Shown here one piece after another: positions 33,262-41,978 of a stretch of 64,000 nucleotides of DNA (its first letter is position 1; the number at the start of each line of letters is the position of its first letter). The notes beneath the pieces were generated by a model. That model did not search any database and was not told where the DNA came from. It was given only the letters and a program-made list of their open reading frames with translations. The translations under genes and the position numbers were made by a program. Source of the DNA: Bog-473 sp963744935. Lineage in GTDB: Bacteria; Actinomycetota; Acidimicrobiia; Acidimicrobiales; RAAP-2. The stretch lies in assembly GCA_963744935.1 (NCBI GenBank), contig CAVUVM010000003.1:248001-312000 (forward strand). The letters are read 5' to 3'.

Positions 33262-34224
33262 ATGAGCGACGAGCCCGCCGCTCATTCTCCGCCTCCGCCT
33301 CCAACAACTCCGCCGACTACGCCGCCTGGAGCGACCGGCGTGACGGTCTCTCCGGGCTGGTACCCGGTCGACACCGAGAAGAACATCCAGGGCTACTGGG
33401 ACGGCGAGCGCTGGGCCAAGACGAGGCAGTGGCGCGGCACCGGATGGGTCGAGGACATGGGTGATCCGACAGGTCCTGATGCCGGTGCCGGTGCCGGTGC
33501 CGGTGCCGGTGCCGGTGCCGGTGCCGCATACTGGACGCCTCCGACGATGCCGCCGAACCGCCCGGGGGCCTATTCCGCTCCTCCCTACATGGCACCGCCG
33601 CCGCAGATGGGCAGGCCGATAGTCCAGTCGACCAACGGGTACGCGGTCGCTTCGCTCGTGCTCTCGATCCTCGGGATCCTAGGGATCGGCTCCTTGCTCG
33701 GCATCATCTTCGGCGTCAAGGCGCGACGCGAGATCCGCGACTCTGGTGGCTATCAGAGTGGAGACGGCATGGCCCTCGCCGGGATCATCATCGGAATCGT
33801 CACGCTGGTACTCTTCGTCATCTTCATCGCGATCTGGATCGCTCTCTTCGCCACGTTCCGTTCAACGATCACGAACGCTCAACAACAGCAGAACGCCCAG
33901 TCGCAATCGATCCAGAGCTGTCAAGCTGATGCCAAGGTCGTCGAGATCGCTCTCGACGCGTATCAAGCCCAGCTCCACTCGTACCCGACTCCCCCGGCCC
34001 CTTGGAGCGCGACCACCTACCTGAGCAACTATGGGCCCCTGACCGCTGACTCGAACGGAGGCCCGTTCCTCCACAATCCGCCGAGCGCTGCGAACTACAC
34101 CATCGAGTACGACTCGCAAGGCCACGTCTGGGTCGCTCCCCCCGAGACCTTCGAGAGCTCGTACGACCCGTCGCAGGACGTCAGCCTCAACACCGCCGCC
34201 TGTGGGGTGGCTGTCACCCCCTGA
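33262..34224 (+). CDS. DUF2510/DUF4190 membrane protein with Ala-Gly repeat
   Basis: The 320-residue protein starts with a Pro-rich stretch, then a DUF2510 module (SPGWYPV and GYWDGERWAK) used by actinobacterial membrane proteins as a short N-terminal domain. An Ala-Gly run follows, encoded by seven GCCGGT hexamers. Two transmembrane helices with GIIFGVKARREI between them form a DUF4190 domain. The C-terminal part, SCQADAKVVEIALDAYQ and onwards, looks like a prepilin or secretin-type extracytoplasmic segment. Function is unknown. The ATG at 33262 is the best start; an in-frame start at 33148 adds unlikely sequence. Confidence 0.75.
   Translation: MSDEPAAHSPPPPPTTPPTTPPGATGVTVSPGWYPVDTEKNIQGYWDGERWAKTRQWRGTGWVEDMGDPTGPDAGAGAGAGAGAGAGAAYWTPPTMPPNRPGAYSAPPYMAPPPQMGRPIVQSTNGYAVASLVLSILGILGIGSLLGIIFGVKARREIRDSGGYQSGDGMALAGIIIGIVTLVLFVIFIAIWIALFATFRSTITNAQQQQNAQSQSIQSCQADAKVVEIALDAYQAQLHSYPTPPAPWSATTYLSNYGPLTADSNGGPFLHNPPSAANYTIEYDSQGHVWVAPPETFESSYDPSQDVSLNTAACGVAVTP
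33481..33525. repeat. GCCGGT hexamer microsatellite
   Basis: Seven perfect GCCGGT hexamers plus a partial one encode an Ala-Gly linker between the DUF2510 and DUF4190 parts. Copy-number change would alter linker length without a frameshift. Confidence 0.85.
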
Positions 34225-34325
34225 TCCCCTGATCCCAGCGCCCTCCGGCACCCGACATAATCCCCTTCGGCACTCGCGATAGAGGGCTTCTGCGGCCCGA
34301 CGCAGCGACCTAAGGTGCGCTGCAT

Positions 34326-34985
34326 ATGGAACTTCACGAGGCCCTGTACACCACGCGCGCCATGCGCAGGGTCACCAAGGACCCGATCCCCCTCGACGTC
34401 CAGGCCCGCATCCTCGATGCGGCCGTGCACGCCCCCTCCGGCGGCAACCAGCAGAACTGGCGTTTCCTCCTCCTCGACGACGCGGCCAAGAAGGCGGCCC
34501 TCGCGCCCCTGTACCAACACGCCATGGGCGAGCTGTGGAAGACGATCTACAAGGACCAGATCGACGCAGCGCACGCCAACCCCGATGCGCCGGAGTCGAT
34601 TCAGGTCCTCAAGGTGCAGCGCTCGGCCCAGTGGTTGGCCGACCACTTCGAGGACGTGCCGCTCTACTTGTTCCCCTTCTGCCAGCACGACCCGACAGGC
34701 GGTTCGATCTACCCCGCGGTCTGGAGCGCCATGCTGGCCGCCCGCGCCGAGGGCGTCGGCAGCTGCCTCACCGCGCTGTTGCAGTTCTTCCATCCGAACG
34801 AGACCTTCGAGATACTCGGCGTGCCCTCCGAGCAAGGCTGGATCCTCTCGGGCACCGTGAGCTTCGGCTATCCCACCGGCACCTGGGGCGTAGGGACACG
34901 CAGGCCCGCCCACGAGGTTTCGTACCGCAACGCGTGGGGCAACGACGTCGGCTTCTCGGTCCCCGAACCCCTGTGGCCGGGCTGA
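34326..34985 (+). CDS. nitroreductase-family FMN protein
   Basis: The 219-residue protein has the nitroreductase start TTRAMRRVTKDPI, APSGGNQQNWRF (FMN ribityl contacts) and a later GVPSEQGW segment. These enzymes reduce nitro groups, quinones or flavins with NAD(P)H. It is the first of a co-directional run with the biotinyl-carboxyltransferase gene, whose start overlaps its stop. The region upstream has no clear promoter. Substrate is unknown. Confidence 0.9.
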   Translation: MELHEALYTTRAMRRVTKDPIPLDVQARILDAAVHAPSGGNQQNWRFLLLDDAAKKAALAPLYQHAMGELWKTIYKDQIDAAHANPDAPESIQVLKVQRSAQWLADHFEDVPLYLFPFCQHDPTGGSIYPAVWSAMLAARAEGVGSCLTALLQFFHPNETFEILGVPSEQGWILSGTVSFGYPTGTWGVGTRRPAHEVSYRNAWGNDVGFSVPEPLWPG

Positions 34986-36871
34986 CGGCACCCACCAACG
35001 TCGCGGCGGCCTTCGCCGGCACCGTCCTGCGCGTCGAAGTGACGCCGGGCGACGTCGTAGTGGCGGGCACGGTCCTCGTCGTCCTCGAGTCCATGAAGAT
35101 GGAGCATCTGATGGAGGCGGCCACGCCGGGCCGAATCGACTCGGTGGCGGTGGCCCCCGGCGATGCCGTGCAGAACGGGGACCTCCTCTTGACCATGACT
35201 CCGGCCGCGCTCGACGCGCCGGCGTCTGACGACGCGCGCCGCACCGGCGACAGCGCCGAACGCGGCGAGGCACGGTCGCAGACCGAACGGCCGGAGCTGG
35301 CTGAGCTGCGGGCGCGCAAGGCCGCCACCCTCGATGCGGGCCGCGCCGCTGCCACCGAGCGCCGGCACGCCGCCGGCCGCCGCACGGCGCGTGAGAACGT
35401 CGAGGACCTGTGCGACCCGGGCAGCTTCGTGGAGTACGGCGCCCTCGTCGTGGCCGCTCAGCGGGCCCGCCGTGACAAGGAGGACTTGCGCGCCAACACG
35501 CCCGCCGACGGCCTCATCGCCGGCATCGGCCGGGTGAACGGGCACCTCTTCGACCATGAGCGGGCCCGTTGTGCCGTGCTGTCGTACGACTATTCGGTCC
35601 TGGCCGGGACCCAAGGCCAGATGAACCACAAGAAGAAGGACCGGCTCTTTGCGTTGGTGGACCGGCTCCGCCTCCCTGTCGTCCTCTTCGCAGAAGGCGG
35701 CGGCGGCCGTCCCGGCGACACCGACACCGCCACGGTGACCGGGCTCGATACCGAGGCCTTCGCCCTCTTCGGCGCACTGAGCGGGCGCGTGCCGCTCGTC
35801 GGCATCGTGTCGGGTCGCTGCTTCGCGGGCAACGCGGCGCTGCTCGGCTGCTGCCACGTCATCATCGCCACGCCTGACGCCACCATCGGGATGGGGGGCC
35901 CGGCCATGATCGAGGGCGGCGGGCTCGGCGTGTTCGCCCCGGAGGATGTGGGCCCCGTGGCGGTGCAGGTGCCGAACGGGGTCGTCGATGTCCTCTGTGA
36001 CGACGAGAAGGAGGCCGTCGAGGTCGCCCGCCGCTACCTGTCGTACTTCCAGGGCGACGTGCGCGACTGGAGCTCGGCCGACCAGGCGCTGCTGCGCGAC
36101 GTGGTGCCGAGCGACCGGCGCCGGGTCTACGACGTGCGGCGCGCGCTCGAGCTGCTGGCCGACGAGGGGTCGGTCCTGGAACTGCGACCCGGCTTCGCGC
36201 CCGGGATGGTCACCGCGCTGGCGCGCCTCGAGGGCCGCCCGGTCGGCGTGCTGGCCAACAACCCCCAGCACCTGGCGGGCGCCATCGATGCCGACAACGC
36301 CGACAAGGCCGCCCGCTTCATGCAGCTCTGCGAGGCGTTCGGGCTGCCGTTGCTGTCCCTCTGCGACACGCCCGGGTTCATGGTCGGGCCCGAGGCCGAG
36401 CAGACCGCGCTGGTGCGCCACGTCAGCCGTATGTTCGTCGTCGGCGCATCACTCACCGTGCCGTTCGCCTGTGTGGTGCTGCGCAAGGGCTACGGCCTCG
36501 GCGTCCAGGCGATGGCCGGGGGCAGCTTCCACCGACCCCTCTTCACGGTCGCCTGGCCGACCGGCGAGCTCGGTGGCATGGGCCTCGAGGGCGCGGTGCG
36601 CCTCGGGTTCCGTCGCGAGCTCGAGGCCATCGCAGACCCCGGCGACCGCGAAGCCGCCTTCGCCGCCATGGTGTTCCGCGCCTACGAGCACGGCAAGGCG
36701 CTGCACGTCGCGGAGTACTTCGAGATCGACGACGTGATCGACCCGGCGGAGACACGGGCCCGCATGGTGCACGCGCTGGAGTCGGCGGGCCCGCGGGCCC
36801 ATTGGTCTGAGCCCGGAGCGTCGGGGTATGGGCGAGACGGGCAGCGGCGCCCGTTCGTCGACACCTGGTGA
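34973..36871 (+). CDS. biotinyl-domain/carboxyltransferase fusion (acyl-CoA carboxylase beta type)
   Basis: The protein of about 632 residues joins a biotinyl carrier domain (residues 1-75, biotin Lys42 in ESMKMEH) to an acyl-CoA carboxylase carboxyltransferase domain (about 105-632, with DPGSFVEYG, LCDTPGFMVG and GGSFHRP). Actinobacterial acyl-CoA carboxylases normally put biotin on the alpha subunit with biotin carboxylase, so this N-terminal fusion is unusual. No biotin carboxylase lies here, so it must borrow one. The start is taken as the GTG at 34973, which overlaps the nitroreductase stop by 13 bases. The longer frame upstream runs inside the nitroreductase gene. Confidence 0.87.
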   Translation: MAGLTAPTNVAAAFAGTVLRVEVTPGDVVVAGTVLVVLESMKMEHLMEAATPGRIDSVAVAPGDAVQNGDLLLTMTPAALDAPASDDARRTGDSAERGEARSQTERPELAELRARKAATLDAGRAAATERRHAAGRRTARENVEDLCDPGSFVEYGALVVAAQRARRDKEDLRANTPADGLIAGIGRVNGHLFDHERARCAVLSYDYSVLAGTQGQMNHKKKDRLFALVDRLRLPVVLFAEGGGGRPGDTDTATVTGLDTEAFALFGALSGRVPLVGIVSGRCFAGNAALLGCCHVIIATPDATIGMGGPAMIEGGGLGVFAPEDVGPVAVQVPNGVVDVLCDDEKEAVEVARRYLSYFQGDVRDWSSADQALLRDVVPSDRRRVYDVRRALELLADEGSVLELRPGFAPGMVTALARLEGRPVGVLANNPQHLAGAIDADNADKAARFMQLCEAFGLPLLSLCDTPGFMVGPEAEQTALVRHVSRMFVVGASLTVPFACVVLRKGYGLGVQAMAGGSFHRPLFTVAWPTGELGGMGLEGAVRLGFRRELEAIADPGDREAAFAAMVFRAYEHGKALHVAEYFEIDDVIDPAETRARMVHALESAGPRAHWSEPGASGYGRDGQRRPFVDTW

Positions 36872-36924
36872 CGTCGAGCGAGACGGCGAGCGAGACGACG
36901 AACAGGACGAAGGAGTAGACGCAC

Positions 36925-39444
36925 ATGACAGCAGCGGGAGCAGCGGGTGCACTGAGTGGGCCCGAGCTCGACAACGAGATCGAACGCCTGCTCCACGCCA
37001 TGACGCTCGATGAGAAGGCCTCCCTCACCGCCGGCGCCAGCCTCTGGTACCTCCCACCGGTCGAGCGCCTCGGCATCCCGGCCCTCAAGGTCTCCGACGG
37101 CCCCTCGGGTGTCCGCGGCGACAGTCTCATCGGGCGGCGGTCGCTCTCGCTCCCCTGCGGCATGGCCGTCGGGTCGACCTGGAACCCCGTGCTCGCCGGC
37201 CGCTTGGGGGAGGCACTGGCCGCCGAGGCCCGCTCCAAGGGCGTGCACGTCCTGCTCGGTCCCACCGTGTGCATCGTGCGCACGCCGCTCGCCGGACGGA
37301 CCTTCGAGTCCTTCTCCGAGGACCCCTTGCTCACCGCCCGCATCGCCGTCGCCTACGTGCGCGGCGTGCAATCGGGAGGAGTGGCCTGCTGTATCAAGCA
37401 CTACGCCTGCAACGACCAGGAGCACGAGCGGATGACCATCAGCGCCGAGGTCGACGAGCGCGCGCTGCACGAGGTCCACCTCGTCGCCTTCGAGGAGGCC
37501 GTCAACGAGGCCGGTGTCTGGTCGGTCATGACCGCCTACAACAAGGTCAACGGCACCTATTGCTGCGAGCAGCCCGAGCTCATCGGGGGGATCCTGCGCG
37601 GTGAGTGGGGCTTCGACGGGCTCGTCATGTCCGACTGGTTCGGGACGCATTCCACCGCGCCAGCCGCCTTGGCCGGCCTCGACCTCGAGATGCCGGGACC
37701 CGCTGCCTGGTTCGGTCCGTCCCTGGCCGCCGCCGTCCGCGACGGTGCCGTCGACGAGGCCGTCGTGGACGAACAGGTCCGCCACGTGCTCCGCCTGATG
37801 GGCCGGGTCGGGCTCCTCGACGCCGGCGCCTCATCGGCGGGGACCGAGGAGCGTGAGGAGGACGACCCCGGGCGCCGCGCGCTGGCCCGCGCCGTCGCCG
37901 CGGAAGGCACGGTGCTGCTCGTCAACGACGGCCTGCTGCCTCTCGAGCCTGCGGGTGTCTCGAGAGTCGCGGTCATCGGCCCCAACGCGTCACAGCTGGC
38001 CATGGGCGGCGGCAGCTCGGAGGTCACGCCGCACCGGCGCCGCGGCATGGCCGACGCGCTGGCCGATCGCCTGCCCGGGGTCGAAATCGTGTACGAGGTG
38101 GGCTGCCGCATCGATCGGGGCCTGCGGCCCATCGACATGCGCCTGGTCGCTCCGTCGGCTGCCGGTACCCCCGGCGAGCGAGAGGAAGGTGCCTTTTCGG
38201 TCGAGTACTTCGACAATCTCGACCGGGCCGGTGAGCCCGTCGCGTCGGGCACAGCCCACTCGGCGCGGATCATGTGGATCGGCCCGCCCCACCCTGCGCT
38301 CACCACCGGCGCGTGCTCCGTCCGCATCAGCGGGCGCTTCACGCCGGACGTGGCGGGAGCGTGGCGACTCGGGCTCGAGAGCGCCGGCCGCTCGGTGCTG
38401 CGCCTCGACGGCGACATCGTGGTGGACAACACCGAACCCACGCGCGGCACGGGGTTCTACGGTGCGGGAAGCGAGCTGGTCGACGTGGTCGTCGACCTCG
38501 CAGCCGGCCACACCTACGAGCTTGCCGTCGATGTCTGGCCCCGCTCGTCCTCCTCCCCCATCATGGGCGCGCGTATCGGGGCGGCGCCGCCCGACACCGG
38601 CGACGAGTTCGAACGGGCGGTCGGCGCGGCGGCGGAGGCGGACGTGGCCGTGGTGGTCGTCGGGTCCAACGGCGAATGGGAGTCCGAGGGCCACGACCGG
38701 CCGGGCCTGTCGATGCCCGGACGCCAGCGCGAGCTGATCGACGCGGTGCTCGAGGTCAACCCACGCACGGTCGTCGTCGTCAACGCAGGCTCGCCGGTCG
38801 AGATGCCCTGGGCCGAGCGCGCGGCGGCTGTCCTGATGGCCTGGTATCCCGGCGAAGAGGGCGCCGACGCCCTGGCCGAGATCATCGTGGGCTCCGCCGA
38901 GCCGACCGGACGCCTCCCCGTCACCTTCCCGGTCCGCGTCGAGGACGGGCCGGCCGGGCTCGGAGTCGAGGGTGAGCGGTACCCGGGCATTGAGGGCACC
39001 GTTGTCTACGGAGAGGGCGTGCTCGTCGGCTATCGCTTCTACGAGACGTCACACCTGGCACCGCGCTTCCCCTTCGGCTTCGGGCTCTCCTACGGCGACA
39101 TCGCCTTCGAAGAGGTGTCGGTCGCGCCGGAACTGGTGAGTGTGCGACTGGTGAACGAGGGTCCGCGGGCGGGCACCGAAGTCGTCCAGGTGTACGTCCG
39201 CGCGCTCGAGGCGCCTCTCCGCCGGCCCGACCGCGAGCTGGCCGGGTTCGCCAAGGTGTCGCTCGACCCGGGAGCCGAGGTGACCGTCGAGATCGAGCTG
39301 GCGGCCCACGCCTACCGCTACTGGGACGTTGAGACGCACGGGTGGCGCGCTGACTCGGGTCGCTACGAAGTACTGGTCGGCGCGTCGTCGCGCGACATCA
39401 GAGCGAGCGCCGAGATCGACTGGCGCGCCGATCCGGAGGTGTGA
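36925..39444 (+). CDS. GH3 beta-glycosidase with PA14 domain
   Basis: The 839-residue protein is a three-domain GH3 enzyme: N-terminal TIM barrel with nucleophile Asp237 in GLVMSDWFG, a second domain split by a PA14 carbohydrate-binding insert (about residues 420-555), and a C-terminal fibronectin III-like domain (FPFGFGLSYG onward). It would cleave beta-glucosides or other beta-glycosides. No signal peptide is seen, so a cytosolic place is likely, with substrates brought in by a transporter. The ATG at 36925 follows AAGGAG. Its stop overlaps the start of the MFS gene by four bases. Confidence 0.94.
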   Translation: MTAAGAAGALSGPELDNEIERLLHAMTLDEKASLTAGASLWYLPPVERLGIPALKVSDGPSGVRGDSLIGRRSLSLPCGMAVGSTWNPVLAGRLGEALAAEARSKGVHVLLGPTVCIVRTPLAGRTFESFSEDPLLTARIAVAYVRGVQSGGVACCIKHYACNDQEHERMTISAEVDERALHEVHLVAFEEAVNEAGVWSVMTAYNKVNGTYCCEQPELIGGILRGEWGFDGLVMSDWFGTHSTAPAALAGLDLEMPGPAAWFGPSLAAAVRDGAVDEAVVDEQVRHVLRLMGRVGLLDAGASSAGTEEREEDDPGRRALARAVAAEGTVLLVNDGLLPLEPAGVSRVAVIGPNASQLAMGGGSSEVTPHRRRGMADALADRLPGVEIVYEVGCRIDRGLRPIDMRLVAPSAAGTPGEREEGAFSVEYFDNLDRAGEPVASGTAHSARIMWIGPPHPALTTGACSVRISGRFTPDVAGAWRLGLESAGRSVLRLDGDIVVDNTEPTRGTGFYGAGSELVDVVVDLAAGHTYELAVDVWPRSSSSPIMGARIGAAPPDTGDEFERAVGAAAEADVAVVVVGSNGEWESEGHDRPGLSMPGRQRELIDAVLEVNPRTVVVVNAGSPVEMPWAERAAAVLMAWYPGEEGADALAEIIVGSAEPTGRLPVTFPVRVEDGPAGLGVEGERYPGIEGTVVYGEGVLVGYRFYETSHLAPRFPFGFGLSYGDIAFEEVSVAPELVSVRLVNEGPRAGTEVVQVYVRALEAPLRRPDRELAGFAKVSLDPGAEVTVEIELAAHAYRYWDVETHGWRADSGRYEVLVGASSRDIRASAEIDWRADPEV

Positions 39445-40985
39445 GCGGCGGCGTGAACGGCGGCGTGAACGGCGGCGGGAGCGGAGGCACGGCGGGCGAA
39501 AGGTCCGGGACCAGCACGTCGGAAGCGCCGCGTCCGTGGACGTTGACCTGGGACAGGCTGCTCGTCGAGCCGCGGCGGCCCCAGATCATCAGGGATCGGC
39601 CCAACGCCCACTGGTTCGCCGTCGCCGCGGTCTGCGTCGGCGCGTTCATGGGCCAGCTCGACGCGTCGATCGTGACCGTCGCGCTGCCCACTTTCCAGCA
39701 CACCTTCAACGCATCGGTTGGCGCAGTCACCTGGGTCGGCCTCTCGTACCTGCTCGTCTTGGTGGCTACCGTCACCGCCGTCGGGCGCTTCGCCGACATG
39801 TGGGGCCGCAAGCTCCTCTATGTCTACGGCTTCGTCATCTTCACACTCTCCTCGGTCCTGTGCGGCCTCGCGCCCGACCTCGTTGCGCTCTGCGGCTTCC
39901 GCGCGCTCCAGGCCGTGGGAGCCGCCATGCTGCAGGCGAACAGCCTGGCCATCATCGTGCTGGTGGTGCCCGCTCGCGCGCTCGGGCGGGCCATCGGGTT
40001 ACAGGGCGCGGCGCAGGCTCTCGGGCTCGCGATGGGCCCCACCGTCGGCGGCCTGCTACTCGCGGCCGGGGGGTGGCGCCTGATCTTCTTCGTCAACGTC
40101 CCCTTCGGCATCTTCGGCGCGGTGGCCGCCATCCTGCTGGTGCCGCGCAGCCAGAACCTGCTGGCGCGGGTCCGCTTCGACTGGACCGGTCTGGCCATCT
40201 TCTTCCCCGCCGTGGCCGCCCTCCTCTCGGCCATTACCTTCGGTGCAGAACAAGGCTGGGGCTCGGCGTTGATCGTGGGCCTCTTCGTGGTGGCCGCGCT
40301 GCTCGGGGTCGTGTTCGTCTGGCACGAGCGACGCGACCGCGACCCCATGCTCGATCTCGGGCTCTTCCGCAGTGCCCAGTTCTCCACCGGGATCGTGAGC
40401 GGCACGGGCTCGTACCTCGTCATGTTCGGTGTGTTGTTGCTGGTGCCGTTCTTCTTGGAGCGCGGGCTGGGCCTCGGGACGGCGCGCTCGGGGCTGGAAC
40501 TCATGGCGATGCCCCTCGCCTTCGGCGTGGTCGCACCCTTGGCTGGGCGGCTGGCCGACCGTGTGGGGGCCCGGCCCCTGACTGTCAGCGGCATGACGCT
40601 CGTGGCCACGGCGCTGATCGTCCTGGGCGTAGTGAACCCGGGCACCGCCGGCTTCCTCCTCCTCCTGGCCGCCATCGGAGTGGGTATGGGTTTGTTCACG
40701 TCGCCCAACAACGCGTCGATCATGGGTGCCGCGCCGGGACAGCAGGCGGGCATGGCCTCGGGCGTGCTCAACATGACGCGCGGCACGGGCACGGCGCTCG
40801 GTCTTGCCGTCACCGGCACCATCTTCGTCGCGGCAGGCGGTGACCACGGTGGTGCAGCCAGCGCGCTCCACGCGTTCAGCATCACCGCCTACGTGCTGGC
40901 GGGCATCGCCGCCGCCGCTGGCATCGTGTCGGCGCTGCGGGCCAACGGTGCATTGGCCGACACGGCTCTCTCGTCGGTCGAGTAG
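39441..40985 (+). CDS. MFS transporter, DHA2 (14-helix) type
   Basis: The 514-residue protein has about 14 transmembrane segments and the MFS motif A loop GRFADMWGRK, plus the motif LDASIVTVALPTF in helix 1 typical of DHA2 drug exporters. A Gly-rich N-terminal tail of about 40 residues precedes the first helix. The GTG at 39441 overlaps the GH3 stop (GTGA) and has GGAGG just before it, so translation is coupled. It may export a sugar-derived or toxic compound; the pairing with a glycosidase is unusual and no substrate can be named. Confidence 0.9.
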   Translation: MSGGVNGGVNGGGSGGTAGERSGTSTSEAPRPWTLTWDRLLVEPRRPQIIRDRPNAHWFAVAAVCVGAFMGQLDASIVTVALPTFQHTFNASVGAVTWVGLSYLLVLVATVTAVGRFADMWGRKLLYVYGFVIFTLSSVLCGLAPDLVALCGFRALQAVGAAMLQANSLAIIVLVVPARALGRAIGLQGAAQALGLAMGPTVGGLLLAAGGWRLIFFVNVPFGIFGAVAAILLVPRSQNLLARVRFDWTGLAIFFPAVAALLSAITFGAEQGWGSALIVGLFVVAALLGVVFVWHERRDRDPMLDLGLFRSAQFSTGIVSGTGSYLVMFGVLLLVPFFLERGLGLGTARSGLELMAMPLAFGVVAPLAGRLADRVGARPLTVSGMTLVATALIVLGVVNPGTAGFLLLLAAIGVGMGLFTSPNNASIMGAAPGQQAGMASGVLNMTRGTGTALGLAVTGTIFVAAGGDHGGAASALHAFSITAYVLAGIAAAAGIVSALRANGALADTALSSVE

Positions 40986-41091
40986 CCCTCGTCCTCAGCA
41001 TCGGGGGCACCCGGACCGGCCTTCCCATCCCACATCGCGAAAAAGGCGCCGCGTAGCATCGGCTCGACGCTGAGCACCGGGGGGTGTGCAC

Positions 41092-41625
41092 GTGACCGAC
41101 ACCGCGGCGACGGCTGCGACGCCGCCAGAGCAGGCGCCCGCAAGCCAGCAAGGCCAGCAAGGCCAGCAGGAAGGGACAACCGGCCCCATGCCGTTGCACA
41201 TCTTCGTGCTGGCTGTCGTCTATCTCGTCGCACTGATGGCCGTGTTCGTCGTCTACGCGTGCTGGTCCCCCTTCCGCACCCACGCCCCGTCATCGCTCGG
41301 GCCCCTGCCGGTCGGGGTCGTCTGGTTCGGCGCCATCGGCGCCGAGATCGGGAGCCTCTATGGGATCTTCGTCCACAACCAGAAGTGGGACACCAGCTAC
41401 AACTACTGGCACTACTGCCGGCCGCTGTTCGGAGCGGTCACGGGAGCAATTGGTGCGCTTATCTACTACGTGCTCCTCAAGCTCGGCACGACGACGACCG
41501 TGTCTGTCGATCGAGCAACCTTTTACGTCGCGGGCTTCGTCTTCGGTTTTGCCGACAAGTCCTTCACGCAGATGGTCCAGAACGTCACGTCCATCCTCGT
41601 GAAGCCAGGCAAGACGAGTTCTTGA
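41092..41625 (+). CDS. predicted multi-pass membrane protein, unknown
   Basis: The product of about 177 residues has a Gln/Ala-rich N-terminal stretch, then three clear transmembrane helices (near residues 35-60, 70-95 and 115-135) and a fourth weakly hydrophobic one. I recognise no family. The GTG at 41092 is taken because the G-run at 41079-41084 is well spaced from it; the GTG at 41086 is possible. It ends where the pseudogene remnant of a CocE-like hydrolase begins, in a different frame. Confidence 0.65.
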   Translation: MTDTAATAATPPEQAPASQQGQQGQQEGTTGPMPLHIFVLAVVYLVALMAVFVVYACWSPFRTHAPSSLGPLPVGVVWFGAIGAEIGSLYGIFVHNQKWDTSYNYWHYCRPLFGAVTGAIGALIYYVLLKLGTTTTVSVDRATFYVAGFVFGFADKSFTQMVQNVTSILVKPGKTSS

Positions 41626-41938
41626 GTCGATTCATCTGGTCGAAGACCCGCCTGTAGGTGTCCTGGCGCCCGTCGTGCCCGGCCACGTCACTCGTGAGGA
41701 CATCGCGGTCAATCCCGCCATGACCGAGCCCCCGGCCGGCTCGCGGCTGCGGGTGACCCTCACCACGTCTGATACGCCGCACCTCTTTCCCACGGAGACG
41801 CAGTTGCCAAACCTGCTCGGCGGCTTCTACCAGGTGTAACGCCGCGCCGGCGCCGAGTCTCTTCTGGCGGTGCCCGTCGCGCCCACCTCCGCCTTCGACG
41901 ACCCGTGCGGGGGCATCCGCTCGCCTGCGGGTCCCTGA
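41621..41938 (+). pseudogene. C-terminal remnant of a CocE/NonD-type hydrolase
   Basis: One frame reads ...HVTREDIAVNP, then GSRLRVTLTTSDTPHLF and LLGGFYQV, meets TAA at 41837-41839, and continues in the same frame as RRAGAESLL, VPVAPTSAFDDPCG to a TGA at 41936. This is the C-terminal X-Pro/CocE-type non-catalytic domain of an alpha/beta hydrolase, cut by an in-frame stop where relatives have Gln. No N-terminal catalytic part lies upstream; the preceding gene is unrelated. It is a truncated, dead fragment left by deletion or rearrangement. Confidence rests on motif recognition only. Confidence 0.7.
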
Positions 41939-41978
41939 GCCGGGGAGGCGAACAGACCCCCTCCCGTACCATGGGCAG

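Noticed and set aside
41259..41657. Alternative frame inside the 41-kb membrane protein gene
   Set aside because: It overlaps a frame with clear transmembrane helices and has no family motif.
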